A stretch of 64,000 nucleotides of DNA from Cyclina sinensis (taxonomy: Eukaryota; Mollusca; Bivalvia; Venerida; Veneridae), in assembly GCA_012932295.1 (NCBI GenBank), contig JAAONU010000001.1, positions 56,827,693 to 56,891,692 of the forward strand, written 5' to 3'. The translations under genes were made by a program, and so were the position numbers. Positions 35,717 to 49,375 of the stretch are shown piece after piece. The first letter of the stretch is position 1, and each line of letters opens with the position of its first letter. The notes beneath the pieces were generated by a model. It searched no databases. It was not told where the DNA came from and saw nothing but the letters and a program-made list of their open reading frames with translations.

Positions 35717-36660
35717 TTAAAACAATTACAAATTAGAATAAGAAATGCTTCAAGAATTCTCTCTGATACTATTCAAATGAGTCATTTGTGACTGAATAGA
35801 TATTTCTTGCTGATAAACATGGGTTAATTAAAGTAATACACATAATTTCTTGAAAGATTCGTCTGAGAGACAACAAATGTATACAGATATCAAATGTATT
35901 TTTCAGCGAAAATATTATCTAACGAGGTTCTAATTGCTTCAGCTGACCAGTAACTGCTGAGGTAGTTATCGTTGTCTCAAGGTGTGTTCACTCCTCTACT
36001 TTGAAAATGAGAGTGATCGCCCATGATTAGGTTGTATACCTTCTAAAACCAGCAAAAGAAACAAGAATAGTTATTTAAGGATCAAGCCAGGACAGATTAC
36101 CCTAGATACAAAGTCCATGAAGTCACGTGGTGAAATCAAAGGAATACTCGAATCCAGTAGCAATTATCTCACATCTTTTTACATCTTGATTTTTATATCG
36201 TCACATACAAGTAAATCTTTAAACTGATAAAGTATTCGCAAACTATTGTGTCGAAAATATTGTAGGTAAGCGGATAAGAGTTTCATGTTTTTACATGACT
36301 TCCGAGAAGCTCATTGTGCACTGAAGTTTAAACATGAAAACATTAATTTTGATATCTCGGCCATAACCTATCCGCACTATTGGGTTAAGAAGAGCTAACA
36401 CTAAAGGTGATGAATACCCCAGATACCGCCTTGACACAGCAGTTTCTACATTTATAGTATGTCTGCCATAATATAAAAAAAGGCTGAAAATTACAAAACT
36501 CAAACTTCTGTGGAAAGTTAACTCAGCAGTATAAGTCAGCCATATGGATTTCCAGAAATCAATACAAACACTACATGTAAATCTGAAAATCTGGGCTAAG
36601 TACTTAAGAAGTTTGATTATACTCCAAGTAATAAGTGCTGAAAGAAGCGCAGACAAACTT
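35717..36660. other. Noncoding stretch
   Basis: A 126-codon minus-strand frame at 36,291-36,671 is hydrophobic in parts but matches no family I know and runs into the repeat element next to it. It is probably chance. Confidence 0.4.
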
Positions 36661-37245
36661 ACACTGGACAAACATTTTATCTTTTATATTTAGAAAAAAT
36701 ATCAAAGGGCCATAACTCAGTGAAAATGAATTGGACTGGAACAAAACAATGACAAGCAGATTTAGGCTTGATACTTATGATTCTTGCAAAGTATTATTAA
36801 AATCTGAAAACAGTTGCTCAGAAATAGTATGGACAAATTTATGTATTAAAAAAATCAAACGCCAATAACTCAGTAAAAAATCATTGCAGCTGAACGTGGC
36901 AATAACATGCACAACTATGCTTGGTTCTTATCTTTTTTAAAATTTTTTTTGGCAAAGTATTATTAAAATCTAAATAATAATTGATGAAAAACAATCCGGG
37001 TAAATTGATATGCAAAAAATATCAAACGTCCATAACTCAGTAAAAAAGTAATCGGAGTGGGACGCGACAACGATATGTCCAACTAGGCTTGGTACTTATG
37101 ATTCATGCCAAGTGCTATTAATAGAGAAATAGTTGTTTAGAAACGGTCGGACGGACGGACCGATGGACCGACAGACCAACGCACGTAAATCCAATACAGC
37201 CCCCACATATTCTATCGGGGGGGGGGGGGGGGGGGGTATAAAAAT
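36661..37245 (-). repeat. Hairpin-headed element with ~150-170-bp units, reverse orientation
   Basis: Units carry cataactcagt at about 36713, 36866 and 37033. At the right end come ggacggacggaccgatgg, cagcccccacatattc and a 20-G run (37217-37236) followed by tataaaaatg. Read on the minus strand this is the same head-pyrimidine stretch-units order as at 3,128 and 4,346. Confidence 0.75.
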
Positions 37246-40200
37246 GTATGCATAGCTCATTGCTACAATAAACAAATACTGTTATGATACACCCACTATC
37301 CGTTGCATAATTATTTACAGCTTTCTTTTGCCAGGGCTTAGCTTAACGAAAAATAAATCTTAGATATCTTGTGAATTATTATTGTGCTTTAAATTTATCC
37401 AGTAAAAATTGTCTGCAAGAATTTGAAATATTCATAGTGATTCCTTCGTTCGAAAGATGCCAGCTTCTGATAGGTGACCGATGGAAAATCAATGGTCAAA
37501 AGATAAAAATCCTCTTCATGTAGACGGAAAATTAAACTTTCCTGTCATCTAATGACTAATGAAAATTGCATGTGAAGCGGCATCGGTTGGCGTTCTTCCT
37601 GGAAGTGTCTATAACACTTACAAACATTTCGAAATCATTAGACGTGTGTGGGTGTGCCTCGACTTCTGAAAGAAAATAGAGCTAAAGATAAAAAGAGTGA
37701 AATAATGCTGAAAAAAAGCTTTAAAAGTTCAGAAATTCATATAATAAGGACTGATTGCATGCAACACGTACTAAAGCTAATTTAAAAGTTATGAAAAATA
37801 ATAGAAGAAAGAATATGAACATATGTCTTTTCATTAACTCCGTTCCATTTAAGCATAGAGTAAAGCATAGATTTAAAGTCCTAACAAAGTTCATGGCTTA
37901 TATGTATTGTCTTATCACGAGAACATATATCATGAAAATTTGCCGACAAAACTCATGAAATGATACGCTGATTTCTTCATAAAGGAAGACATTTTTATTG
38001 CACCGAGGCATCTTAAACGCCCGCCGTTCGTGTTTTCGCCCTTTTTGCCTTTTTAACATCTGAGGCGAAGAAAAGACAAATCTGTGTTTTTTCGCATTTT
38101 CGCCCCGCTTAGTGAATACATGATTTGGCAGAAATCAGCCACGAAAAATATAAGAATGACATCTTCAAGTCTCACGTCGGTCCCATAAAATGATGGCATT
38201 CTAGTCGTTGCACACCTACAACCTGTGCTTGTATAGATTCTACCTCTGTCAACTTCGTCAATGAATCGATTATTTGGCTCTCTTGTTTATAGCGTTTGTT
38301 CTCATGACCCAGTGGGCATTGATTTCGAACGCTACATAAGACTGACTTTTTTCTTGCATGTGTCCTTCTGTCTCGGACAGATGTCCATAAGAAAGTCAAG
38401 AAAACGTAGTGGGAGAATGGAACAAACAAGCAATGGCACGCATATTTCTTATTTAGACTAGAATCAATCAGACGCGATCCGCTGAAATTTACTCTTTTAG
38501 TTTACTTCAACATTCATTTAGCCATTTTTATGTCATTAACACGACGTTATTTTCTAGGTATCACTTAGTCTGACAGATTATACGCGACATGCTTTTGAAA
38601 ACAGCTATTAGAACCGTTTGTTTTACGTGCTGTCTTATTTACAATGGAAATGGCATAATTCGTACTCTTTTGACTTAATGATACCTCTATTATTGGGGCT
38701 TTGGAACTATACTTCTTAACATAAACGGCCAGTTAAATAGTTTGGTTATATACCATGTTTCTTACAATACAAATAACAGCATTAGCCTCATCTGCATTAA
38801 AGATGTCTTTGTTCCTGTTGCTGGGTCAATAGTATGCTTCCAAATCCGTGACAGCACGAAACTAACTGGAACAAACAATTTTCAACAGAATTCCCTGAAA
38901 TATTATTAGTTTCTACTTTGATATTCTAAATGAACATTTCTCCTTCGAATTTTACCTTAAGTATAAATAAATTACTTTTATTTCCTTACATTTAAATTCC
39001 CCATTCACAATGACATTGTTTTAATGTAATGTCAAAAAAGTACCTTGACTGATCTACATGAGGTTGAAGTATGGTAGCAAACTCTGTATAACGTGACCAT
39101 GTCTGGCAAAAACCTGATCGACTGTGAACGAAGAACATCAATCGTTTAGTATATTGAGATAACGAGTGTAGCCAAGCTCAAGAACCGATCTTTGAGGCAA
39201 GTAAGATATCAGCTTGATACAACCGTCGCAGGGAAGTTTCTGTATTCATTTCACTTTGGTTGTCAGTTGGCTTTTATGGTTGATTATTACTTACGAAACC
39301 ACTTTCCTTTCTTGCATGAGGATTGATCATCTGTTCCCGAAAACCAAAAAAAGAAGGAATATTGAATTTACAGACTGCCAGAACAGTGTACTATTTTTGT
39401 AAATTGTAAACTCCGATATCAATAAGTTCAACTATTTTTCCTTGTAGAAATGGAACAATGTCAGAGCCCCATCACAAGTATGGGATAGAACGGTGACAGT
39501 GTATAGCCAAAGATCAGATGTCCTTCACTCCAAGTCTTGATTTCGGTGCAAAACGAACACCTGTGTGTTCTATTTGATATTTTCTGTCTGACTTGCAACG
39601 TTGGTAGGAAAAGCCAAGCTGTTACAGAATCTTATGTATTTTACCTTTCTAATACCCAATACTCTTCTTCCTTCAGACCTGTCAAAATATTGTCAAGTAT
39701 CGAGATAACCGTTGTCGCTTTACATGTTGACTTGTCTGTTCGACGGAGATGGTCCTGTCAGTCATCAAATTTTATGCTATTTGAAGATCTATGCAGTGCT
39801 CTGATACTCTTGTTCCTTTAATATCTTTACGAACAATGTTTTTCACCAAGTTCTAGAGGTGCTCTTAAAAGATAGTATTTGAAGACCATTTGCCATTTCG
39901 TTCTATCCAATTCAAAGATCGTACACACACGCCCAGTGGTTTTATTTTGTTAAAGAGGTTAGCAAAGGCACAAAGTCGACCATCTCTGGGAAAATAGTCG
40001 TATCTGTATATTGGCTTGTTATGCTCAGGTCATTTAACTGTTTATCCTGTTCTTATTGTACATTTTAGGCGAAGATCTGGCTGGTTAAAAGCGATTAAAA
40101 GAGGCATTCACTTTTGCACTGCGTTCAAATACAACCGATGAGAAACTCTACACTCATGCTCTTCTATTACTTGCTGTATGTTTAGGTCATGCAAATCAAG

Positions 40201-41849
40201 AAAACTTACTGTTTATGTTTCGCATAAAAAAAGGAATGAATTCCGAACTTGACTCTTTTAAGAAGTTAAAAGCACAAGTATTGGAAACAAAACTAGAATC
40301 GTAAATATACGTGTGCATAAAAATCACTAACGTCAAACGTTTTGACTACACGCCTTGTATAGAAAAAGGTAAATTATTGTTTTCACACCACCCATGTTTT
40401 GAAGTCTGTACATCAAACTGTTTTCATGTACATTCATTTAAAGGCCAAAGGGGGTTTTTCTTTCTCTTTAAAAAAAAAAAACCTTTCCAAAGTCAGGGCT
40501 CAACACGTTAAGAAAGAGCTGGCGATTGTTTCCAAATATTAGTCAGTTATCGCAAAGTAGAATAATTGTCACATTTTGTATGTTCTTAAAACTAAAGGAA
40601 TCATGTTGTCAACCCAGTAAAGGTATTTTGGTTTCTATCAAAGATCTAGCAAGGCATCAGAAGATGATATTATAAAACAATGTGCGACATCTGTCATTAA
40701 TTTATTTCCAAGAGAAGTACGGACGTATATCAACAATCATTAATTTTTGCACTCCCTTGCTTTAAAATGAGATATGTGTTCAAAAAGAACGGAAATTTTA
40801 TGGTCATGAAAAATGTTTGAAACATTATATATGTTTAGAAATATTGTAACTTTCACCAAATAATAACATACTATTGTTTTCTTCAAAGCATACAAAACAT
40901 TATCATACAAAGTTTTACTGAAAATTTATAAAAGACTGGGCTAGTCAAAAAGATTTTATCATTTTGCAACTATGTTCAGTAGGAATGAAACTGTTATATG
41001 CAATCATTTAATTTAGCTATAACCTAAACAATTTTTGTTTTTCTGTGATTAGAAACAAATGGTTAATGTATATTTCAAAACAGTGATGGTAACTTTGAAC
41101 ACATATGTCACTTTAAGGTTTTTATCCACCGCATGGTATAGTAACTGTATAAAGTTTGAATCTTGACAGTTCTTTAAAAACATACAGGGACAAAATACAA
41201 ATCAGTCAAACAATACTGTATACGGAGATCTGAAAAATGCGAAAACTTTGATCGAATCTGTAACTTTAAATGTTTCAACTGTCATCGTGTTAAATGTGAA
41301 TCAGATAAATGTTAAAATATAATGGTTTGCTTTAATGAAAGATCAACTGAGGCCAAAATAAGAATACAAACTACATTTTGGTACTGCCTAAGACCTTAAT
41401 AAGAAAAAAAGACGCTAATCACCAGTACCCATTTCCATTATCGTGTTACAAGTAAAAATTCAACTTCTTAAAAAGTTTGACAAAGGCCACATTTTCGTTT
41501 GTGGTCAGCGTTGAAAAAACAAACAACAACAAAAATTAGGTTCATATGTTTAATACCAGACTAAAGGTCTTAGTCTTAATTTATGCTCTGGAATTTCAAA
41601 TTCCTAAAAAAAGTAAGCCTATATACACAAACTATCCATGTCGAATACTTTGTGTTCTCGTTGAGAAACGTCACTTTGCTGCTTGTAACGTTAGCATTTA
41701 TGGTGAATCAAGATTTGAGAAGAAGAGATAAAGTGGAGGTCATGCCCCACACACTTTAAACGCGTCACACTTTTATCGAACGAATGTGAAACCGTTATAA
41801 AATTAGGGAAGCATAACGAATTCGCATGGTGGATGTCCGTCTAGATCGA
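37246..41849. other. Noncoding stretch; nothing recognised
   Basis: Short frames (38,172-38,429 minus; 39,537-39,821 plus) have no identifiable domain or splice context. Confidence 0.4.
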
Positions 41850-42215
41850 CAACACGTGTGCAAGTCCGATTTATCATTTTCCAAGCTCAACACAACCGTT
41901 TATTGAATGCTACTTTCTTGAGAAACAACCTTCAACATACAACTGGAATACGAATATCTACACAAACAATTTGTTTGCAAAATGCAGGTTTTACGGTCTC
42001 ATGCCCGACCATTCATTTAATGATAACAAAAAATAACCACACTAAACCGTGTTTATCCTTTCTCATGACTATACTGCTTGACTCCAATGCAGATGAGTAC
42101 AGATGAGTCAAAGTTTTCATATTCTTGAATAACAGACGTTCCAGAATGTGGTTAAGGCTAAATAAACTGCTGGCCAGTGTTCGCATTGCTGAATACAAGA
42201 CAAACGAGCCTCCAT
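41850..42215 (+). pseudogene. Second Tc1-like transposase remnant
   Basis: An open stretch reads TTRVQVRFIIFQAQHNRLLN, then LRNNLQHTTGIRISTQT and LQNAGFTVSCPTIH, matching the second helix-turn-helix and linker of Tc1-like transposases. After a frameshift near 42,090 comes TDESKF (first catalytic motif) and then WLRLNKLLASVRIAEY, the usual segment before the GGGSVMVWG motif. The rest of the core is unreadable. It differs clearly from the copy at 15 kb, so it is a separate family or much older. Confidence 0.75.
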
Positions 42216-42519
42216 CATAATGAAAATGGCACTTTCACCGCAGAAGATACTTCAGGGAATGCGTACTGTGTATGCTTGGACGATGCTGTTGCTCTTTTAC
42301 CGATTAGAAAAGATTTTAGATAGACGTTATAGACGAGCCAGAGAATGTCAACTTTAAAAAAAAAATCAGGCTGACTGGTTTTTAAAAGTAATGTCATTTA
42401 CAGTTTTCAGCATTCAGATAGTAAAATCACATATTTGATACCATATATTTTTCTTCATCCACCAGTGAAAAAAAACTTCTATGAGAAAACAGGCCCTATT
42501 AAAAGTTGGACTAGTACAT

Positions 42520-43085
42520 TTAAAAAAAAGAGCTGTCAAACGTTGTGACAAATGCCCCCTCACTGAATGTCATGTATCAAACAGAAGAGCAAAAAGGATT
42601 GACTAAAAATGTTCGTCTGTGTTGTAAATTTAAACCAACAAATAATATGAGATTAAAACACTTGCTGCAAGTGCGTGCCATACCACACAAACCATAGAAG
42701 TCCTTCTGAATAGCCGCACAATGATAGTTCATAATCTTCGTGAACACATATTGCTATGAATAAATAGATGAGTAAATGAAATGTTAATGTGTCTGTCCTG
42801 AATTTTAGCTTTGTGGTAAATATGGTCCAAACACAGTCCCGATGGGACTGAGGCAAACTAATCTCATGTGTGACCTTGACCTTGAACAGAGCTAGATTAA
42901 TCGTATATTCTCCATATAATGTGACTATACTTGGTTTTTCTTCTTGGTAATTTCATAATCCTTCGAAGGGTTCATGAGATACGGAGCTGACACTGAATAT
43001 GAGACAGACGGACAGACATATACAATGCGTGACGTTTGATGACTATATGCCATCCAGAGGGGACATTAAATACTGAAAGTCGGCA
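42520..43085 (-). repeat. Dispersed element with inverted ends
   Basis: Left end aaagagctgtcaaacg...aaatgccccctcactg; right end gacagacggacagacata ... atatgccatccagaggggacatt. The ends are roughly complementary (aatgcccc/ggggacatt), and the purine-rich tail mirrors the gtccgtc heads of the elements in other orientation. Confidence 0.6.
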
Positions 43086-44664
43086 AAAACGACATAAGTG
43101 TTGACTCATGGCATTTGCAAGTGCAGAATGAGGGCTAGTCGTATATCAATTTGAAACAAGAGTGTAGACTTTCAGATCTATTTGTTTCATGATCAACGAT
43201 GTTCTCGAACTTGCAGATTATCTAAACATATTTTAATACTTTCTGTGAGTAGCAGTCAGTTATAATCATGAGTCCATACTAAGAAATATCTCTATCATCT
43301 GCGTGGTTTCGAGCGTTCATATATCAAAGTTTGACATACATGTGGATATTTCGTATGAAGTTAAGAAAAACATACTCCTAGTGCGTACTATATCACCATT
43401 AAATAGACTTAAGTCTATTTAAATATCCTTGCTTTTTACCAAACAGGGTACAACACGGTCAATATTTAAATCAATATTTTGATATGTTTTATACTTTCCT
43501 TTTTTAAAACGTTAACGTTCCTATTAAAAGCACTTTGAATAATTTTATAATAACATAGTAAGCTTCCTACGCGGAAACAAAAGATGAAAGGTTTGTGGAC
43601 GGATGTCCCACTTCCAGGAATATTCTTATCACTGAAATACTTTGAATTGCATTTTCTCTGTAAAATCTTTGAATTGAAAATATAAATTACTGATGTGTTT
43701 GACATAACATTCTTGCTTTATTGAATTAAATTAATTTCAACTGTTGGGCATTGCTCTTCTATACACGTGTCAGAACGACCCAGTACAATACCCTATCATA
43801 TTGCAAAGTCTAAAAGTTAAAATATGGTCTCATAATTCTTCTATAATATTCAATACAATATTAATTGCCGTCTTTAAGTCACGTGTTTCTGCGTTGTTGT
43901 AAGGTTATGATAGAATAATTTTAAAATGACACAAGGTTATGTTGTACATTTATCTTAACGACCACAGGAATAAATCTTTAAATCGAGAATCTAGAAATAT
44001 TCAAGCAGTCAACTATTTGTTTGAATTCATTCATTCATTAACTAAGCAGAGATAACAAAATGCATTCTTGACTATTTCTTTTTTAATAATGCGCACCATA
44101 ACTTTTCTACACCCTTTCAGTAATGATTTTTGTGACAGCTTTTTGTGTATATAGTTTACTAGTATAAGATGGCTGTTTCATATAATCAGACCGCGAAAAC
44201 TATCGACGGCAACAGAAAACGTTGAACATTTTGTTCATCATTTAACAGGAGTTACTCAGTTATTAACCATGCAACAATGTGCCACCGAAAGGTGAAACAA
44301 CCCTGAACGGTACAACTTTACCGAACATATAAGTCACGGAAAGCAATGCGTAGAAAACAGTTTTGATATATTCAAATGACGTAGCTTTAAGACTTAACTT
44401 GTACTTGGACTAGCTCACGAACATTTTCTTTCCAAAGAAACCTGTACTTTTTAGTAAGGTTCGCCTAAGTTCCGGCTCTATAATCATACACCTACAATAC
44501 AAATATTAATTATCAATATTTTTATTTCAGTTGTTAGTACACCTACAAAGGCATGTATCAACCACGAAGATCTTCATGGCTTGTATTGTCTATTGTTTCA
44601 GTAGAAAACTCGATGAGATTCCTACTTAAACATAAGATAGGTATAATTATATATAACAAGAACT
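43086..44664. other. AT-rich noncoding stretch; nothing recognised
   Basis: No gene or repeat could be supported. Confidence 0.45.
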
Positions 44665-45690
44665 GTCACTGAAAGATGACAATGCCACCGAAGTGGTGCT
44701 TTAACCTTTGAGCTGAGGAGAAGATGAAGATAAATTGTCGACCCTTCAAAAGAAGTCGTTTTTTGACAATTTGACATTTGACAGGCCATTTAGGGTCTAG
44801 ATGAAAAGATATATGTCGTTTGGAAGATCTCTCCCAAAGGATTGTTGTGTGTAAACATGAACGAAGTCTATTGATTCAACAGAAGTGGTGTCTTGGACAA
44901 TTTGACCTCAAGATCAAGGTCTTTAAGGGGTCAAGGTAAAACAAATGCCATTCGGAATATCTCTCCCAATGAGTTGTTGTGTCCAAATATGAACTAAATC
45001 TGTTGAGTAATGAGGGAGTTATGGGCAGTTGTAAGTATTTTGACAATTGGACCTTCGAGGTCAAGGTCATTCCGGGATCAAGGTCATATAAAAATACATC
45101 AGTGGGAAGGTCTTGTCAAAAGGTGTAAGTTCAAGTATTAAGGAAATCCATAAACTAATTGAAAAGGTATAGGAAATCTTATAGTTTTCAGACGGAATGA
45201 CTGACGGCTGACTGATGGGCATTTCAAAACCTATCATTTGGGAGATCTTTCCCAAAGTGTGTTGTGTGCAAAGGTAAACTAAATATGGTGACTTTTTTAC
45301 AATTTGACCTTAAGGTCATTTAGGGCTCAAGATAAAAATTAAATATATATCCTAGGAAAGATCTCTCCCAATGGGTTGCTTTGTGCAAATGTGAACTAAA
45401 TCTCTTGAGTAATAAGGGTAATATGGCCAACATAAATGTTTGTCTGTGTTGTAAGTATTTTGACAACTGGACGTTGGAGGTCAATGTCATTCAGGGATCA
45501 AGGTCATAAAGGTGTCAATGGGAACGTCTTGTCCAAAAGGGTGTTGTGTTCTAGTTTGAAAAAAAAAACTCATTTAAAAAGTCATGGACAATATTAAAGT
45601 TTTCGGACGAAATGACGGGCTGACGGAATGACGTACTGACAGACGGATAGTTAAGAACTATATACCCTCCGTCGGTGGCATAACAAGGTC
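44665..45690 (-). repeat. Dispersed element with tandem units and gccaccga ends
   Basis: It starts aagaactgtcactgaaagatg, acaatgccaccgaagtgg and ends gacagacggatag ... ccctccgtcggtggcataac, so the ends mirror each other. Inside are repeated units with gatctctcccaa, ttgttgtgt, gaactaaat and acaatttgacc(t). Two minus-strand frames of about 63 codons are repeat by-products. Confidence 0.75.
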
Positions 45691-45884
45691 ACTATCATTA
45701 GTACATGTATAAACATGTCCAAGAAGTTATTTGTCTTAACAACTAATTAGAATTCAACTAGAATGTATTGCCTATGAGGGCTCTTTGAGAAATAATCGCT
45801 TAAAAACAGAAAAGATGATTTGAACTTAATTCATTTCATACAATCAGCCAAACATGCAGTTGAACTGGCACTTGAAGAGATGAG

Positions 45885-47342
45885 TAGATTGTTCACTCGA
45901 AAGAGGTTTGTAGTTCATTCAAAAGTTTGGCAGTTCACTCAAAAAGGTTGGTATTTCTCTCGAAGTGATTGATACTTCATTCGAAAGTGGTTGGTAGTTC
46001 ATTCTAAATTGGTAGGTAGTTCACTCGAAAGAGGTTGATTGTTCACTCGAAAGTGGTTAGTAGTTGGTAGTTCATTCAAAAGTGGTTGGTAGTACTGTAG
46101 GAAGTGGTTGGTAGTTCACTCGAAAGTGGTTGGTAGTTCACTAGAAACTGGTCGGTAGTTCACTAGAAACTGTTTGGTAATCCCCTCAAAGTTGTTGGAA
46201 AGTCACTCGAAAGTGGTTGGTAGTTCACTAAAAGTGGTAGGTAATTCAAACGAAATTGGTTGATAGAAAATGGTTGGTTGTTCACTAGAAAGTTGTTGGT
46301 AGTTCACCAGAAACTGTTTGGTAGTTCACTCAAAAGGTGTTGGAAGTTCTCTCGAAAGTGGTTGGTAGTTCACTAAAAGTGGTAGGTAGTTCACACGAAA
46401 TTGGTTGATAGATCATCCGAGAGTGGTTGGTAGTTCACAAGGAAATGATTGGTAGTTCACTCGAAAATGTTTGGTAGTTCACAAGGAAATGATTGGCAAT
46501 TCACTCGAAAGTGGTTGGTAGCTCACTCGAGCTTGTTATGTTCTATTAGTGGTATGTAGTTCACTATAAAGTGGTTGATAGTTCACTAGAAAGTAGTTGG
46601 TAGTTCACTTAAAGTGGTAGTTAGGTAGTTCACTAGAAAGTGGTGGGTAGTTCACTAGAAACTGATTAGTAGTTCACTTAAAGTGGTAGGTAGTTTACTA
46701 AAACTGGCAGGTAGTTCACTCGAAAGTGGTTGGTAGTTCAATAAAAGTGGTAGGTAGTTCACTCGAAAGTGGTTGATAGTTCACTAAAAGGGGTAGGTAG
46801 TTCACTCGAAAGTGGTTGGAAGTCCACTCAAAGTTGTAGGTAGCGCAATAGAAAGTGGAAGGTAGTTCACTCAAAGGTTGTTGGTAGTTCACTTAAAGTG
46901 GTAGGTAGTTCACTCGAAAGTTGTTGATAGTTCACTGAAAGTGGTAGGTAGCTCACTAGAAAGTGGAAGCTAGTTCACTAAAAGTGGTAGGTAGTCTACT
47001 CGAAATTGGTTGATAGTTCATCCGAAAGTGGTTGGTAGTTCACTTTAAAGTGGATGGTAGTTCACTAAACGTTGTTGGTAGTTCACTAGAAAAAGATTGG
47101 CAGTTCACTTAAAGTGGTAGGTATTTCACTAGATCGTGGTCAGTAGTTCACTCAAAGTGGTAGGTAATTCAGTAGAAAGTGGTGAGTAGTTCTCTCGAAA
47201 GTGGTTCTCGAAAGTGGTTGGAAGTTTTCTCGAAAGTGGTTGGAAGTTCACTCGAAAGTGGTTGGTATTTCACTAAAAGTGGTTGGTAGTTCACTAGAAA
47301 GTGCTTGGTAGTTCACTAAAAGTGGTTAGTAGTTCACTCGAA
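45885..47342. repeat. 22-bp minisatellite, roughly 65 degenerate copies
   Basis: The unit is ggttggtagttcactcgaaagt with many variants (ggtaggtagttcactaaaagt). The unit length is not a multiple of three and no long frame is present. Confidence 0.95.
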
Positions 47343-48744
47343 AATCAAAACTGTTGACAGTAGAATGCTTGATTAGATAGAGAAATTGGTGATACTGACA
47401 CCAACTAGTTTTGTCTTAATTACAGTTGCACCACAAAAAGGCGGGATTTATGTAAGTCTATATACCGACTCTATATACAGTCGCTAGGATGCAGTAAAGC
47501 GTTTCTTGCTACAACTCACATCTTGTTATTAAAATCTTAACTATTTTCACATACTGTGCCCTCTAGTGTCCCGTATACATTTTGACAGACATACAGTGAA
47601 TTAGGGCATTTTAAACTGTCGTTTGAGTGTCAAAACCTGCTTGTTGTGTACAGTTGAGGGTCACAGTATGTGTAAATAGTGAACATTTTTTTTAAGAATA
47701 AGATGTTAATTTGGACAAGAACCGCTTCTGCAAAAAACAATGTCTGTGATTTTAACGTACTCTTGTGAAAAAAACGCCCTTAACCTGATGCAGTAAAATT
47801 AAAACATATTAACTAGTTTCAGGCCAGGAATCATGACAAAGAAAACCCAGCGACAACAAAAAATGAATTGCAATACAATATGATAATTTATAGAAGTATA
47901 ATACAAGGTAATATTGCCTTAAAATGTTCAAAACATCTAGAACACCCACCATTGAAGTCATAATCTGACTCTGTCATATTATAATAGTCCTAATATACAC
48001 TGTTCTGTTTATGTTCTGCCATACAACTGTAACATATTTGTTGTGATATCTCCATTAATTTAATCCACTGAGTAAATCCCACAAGTGTGTGATATGTGAT
48101 GTGATAACGGTGTAGGTGATGAAGTTCAGTAAACTTTGAAATGCTGAATGGCGACACTCTTTTTCACCTGAAGAATAATTTCTGTAATGTTTAGAAAAGT
48201 ATCAGCATAGTTACACCACTGTTATCCTTTTTATCAGATTAAACAATATTATTACTTAACGAAACACTATCAAATTACGTTGTATTTTGTTGTGAATGTA
48301 CCTAGCAAAAACATGTATTGCTGATTTGCAAAATAAAGTTGGACTACACGACAAGCTTAGTGTGAGCACAGCTCACTTTTCTGGTTGATGGATAAAGTAA
48401 GAAGCACCTAATTTAAATCAATTTAAATTTCGTAATGTCTTTCCCTTAGGCACCAACGCTGAAACCACCTGCTCAGTACTTCAGTTGCAGTCAATAATAC
48501 AAAACTGCGGGAAAAGGGGTTATTTGCTATGGTAAGAAATTTCTATTGCAGATACGTACAGGTCAATATATATGTAATACAAACATACCTCAATCTAACT
48601 TTATGACTTTGCCTTTTACGTGTCAAAGGACAAAAGGTGAAGTTTTTCAACTAAACAGTAAATGAATGCAAAGGAAAAAAGAATGGAAATTGAAAAGTAA
48701 TGCTAATGAAAGGATGATAAGTGACATTTTGTATGAAATGAAGA
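47343..48744. other. Noncoding stretch between two minisatellites
   Basis: Nothing recognised. Confidence 0.45.
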
Positions 48745-49375
48745 TATGGGACAATTTGTGTTAAAGGAGATATGGGACAATTTCATGGGACAATTTGTAT
48801 GAAAGGAAGATATGGGACAATTTGTATGAAAGGAAGCTTAGTGACAATTTGTATGAAAGAAAGATCAGGAACAATTTGTAAGAAAGAAGGACAAGGGCCA
48901 ATTCGTATGAAAGGAAGAGAAGGGACAATTTATATGAAAGAAAGACCAGGAACAATTTCTATGAAAGAAAGATAAGGGACAATTTGTATGAAAGGAAGAG
49001 AATGGACATTTTGTATGAATGGAAGGTAAGAGACAATTCGGATGAAAGGAAGATAAGGGACAATTTGTATGAAAGGAAGATAAGGAACATTTCTTATGAA
49101 AGGAAGATTAGGGACAATTTGTATGAAAGGAAGACAGGGACAATATGTATGAAAGAAAGATAAGGGACAATTTGTATGAAAGGAAGAGAATGGACATTTG
49201 TATGAACGGAAGATAAAGGACAATTAGGATGAAAGGAAGATAAGGAACATTTTGTATGAAAGGAAGAGAAGGGACATTTCTTATGAAAGGAAGATTAGGG
49301 ACAATTTGTATGAAAGGAAGACAGGGACAATTTGTATGAAAGAAAGATAAGGGACAATTTAATGAAAGAGAAAGT
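48745..49375. repeat. 27-bp minisatellite, about 23 copies
   Basis: The unit contains gacaatttgtatgaaaggaa followed by gataagg. Because 27 is a multiple of three it gives long frames on both strands (GTICMKER-like on plus, LPFIQIVPY-like on minus). These are not genes. Confidence 0.95.

Noticed and set aside
36291..36671. 126-codon minus-strand ORF with hydrophobic stretches
   Set aside because: No recognisable domain, AT-driven hydrophobic composition, and overlap with a repeat element.
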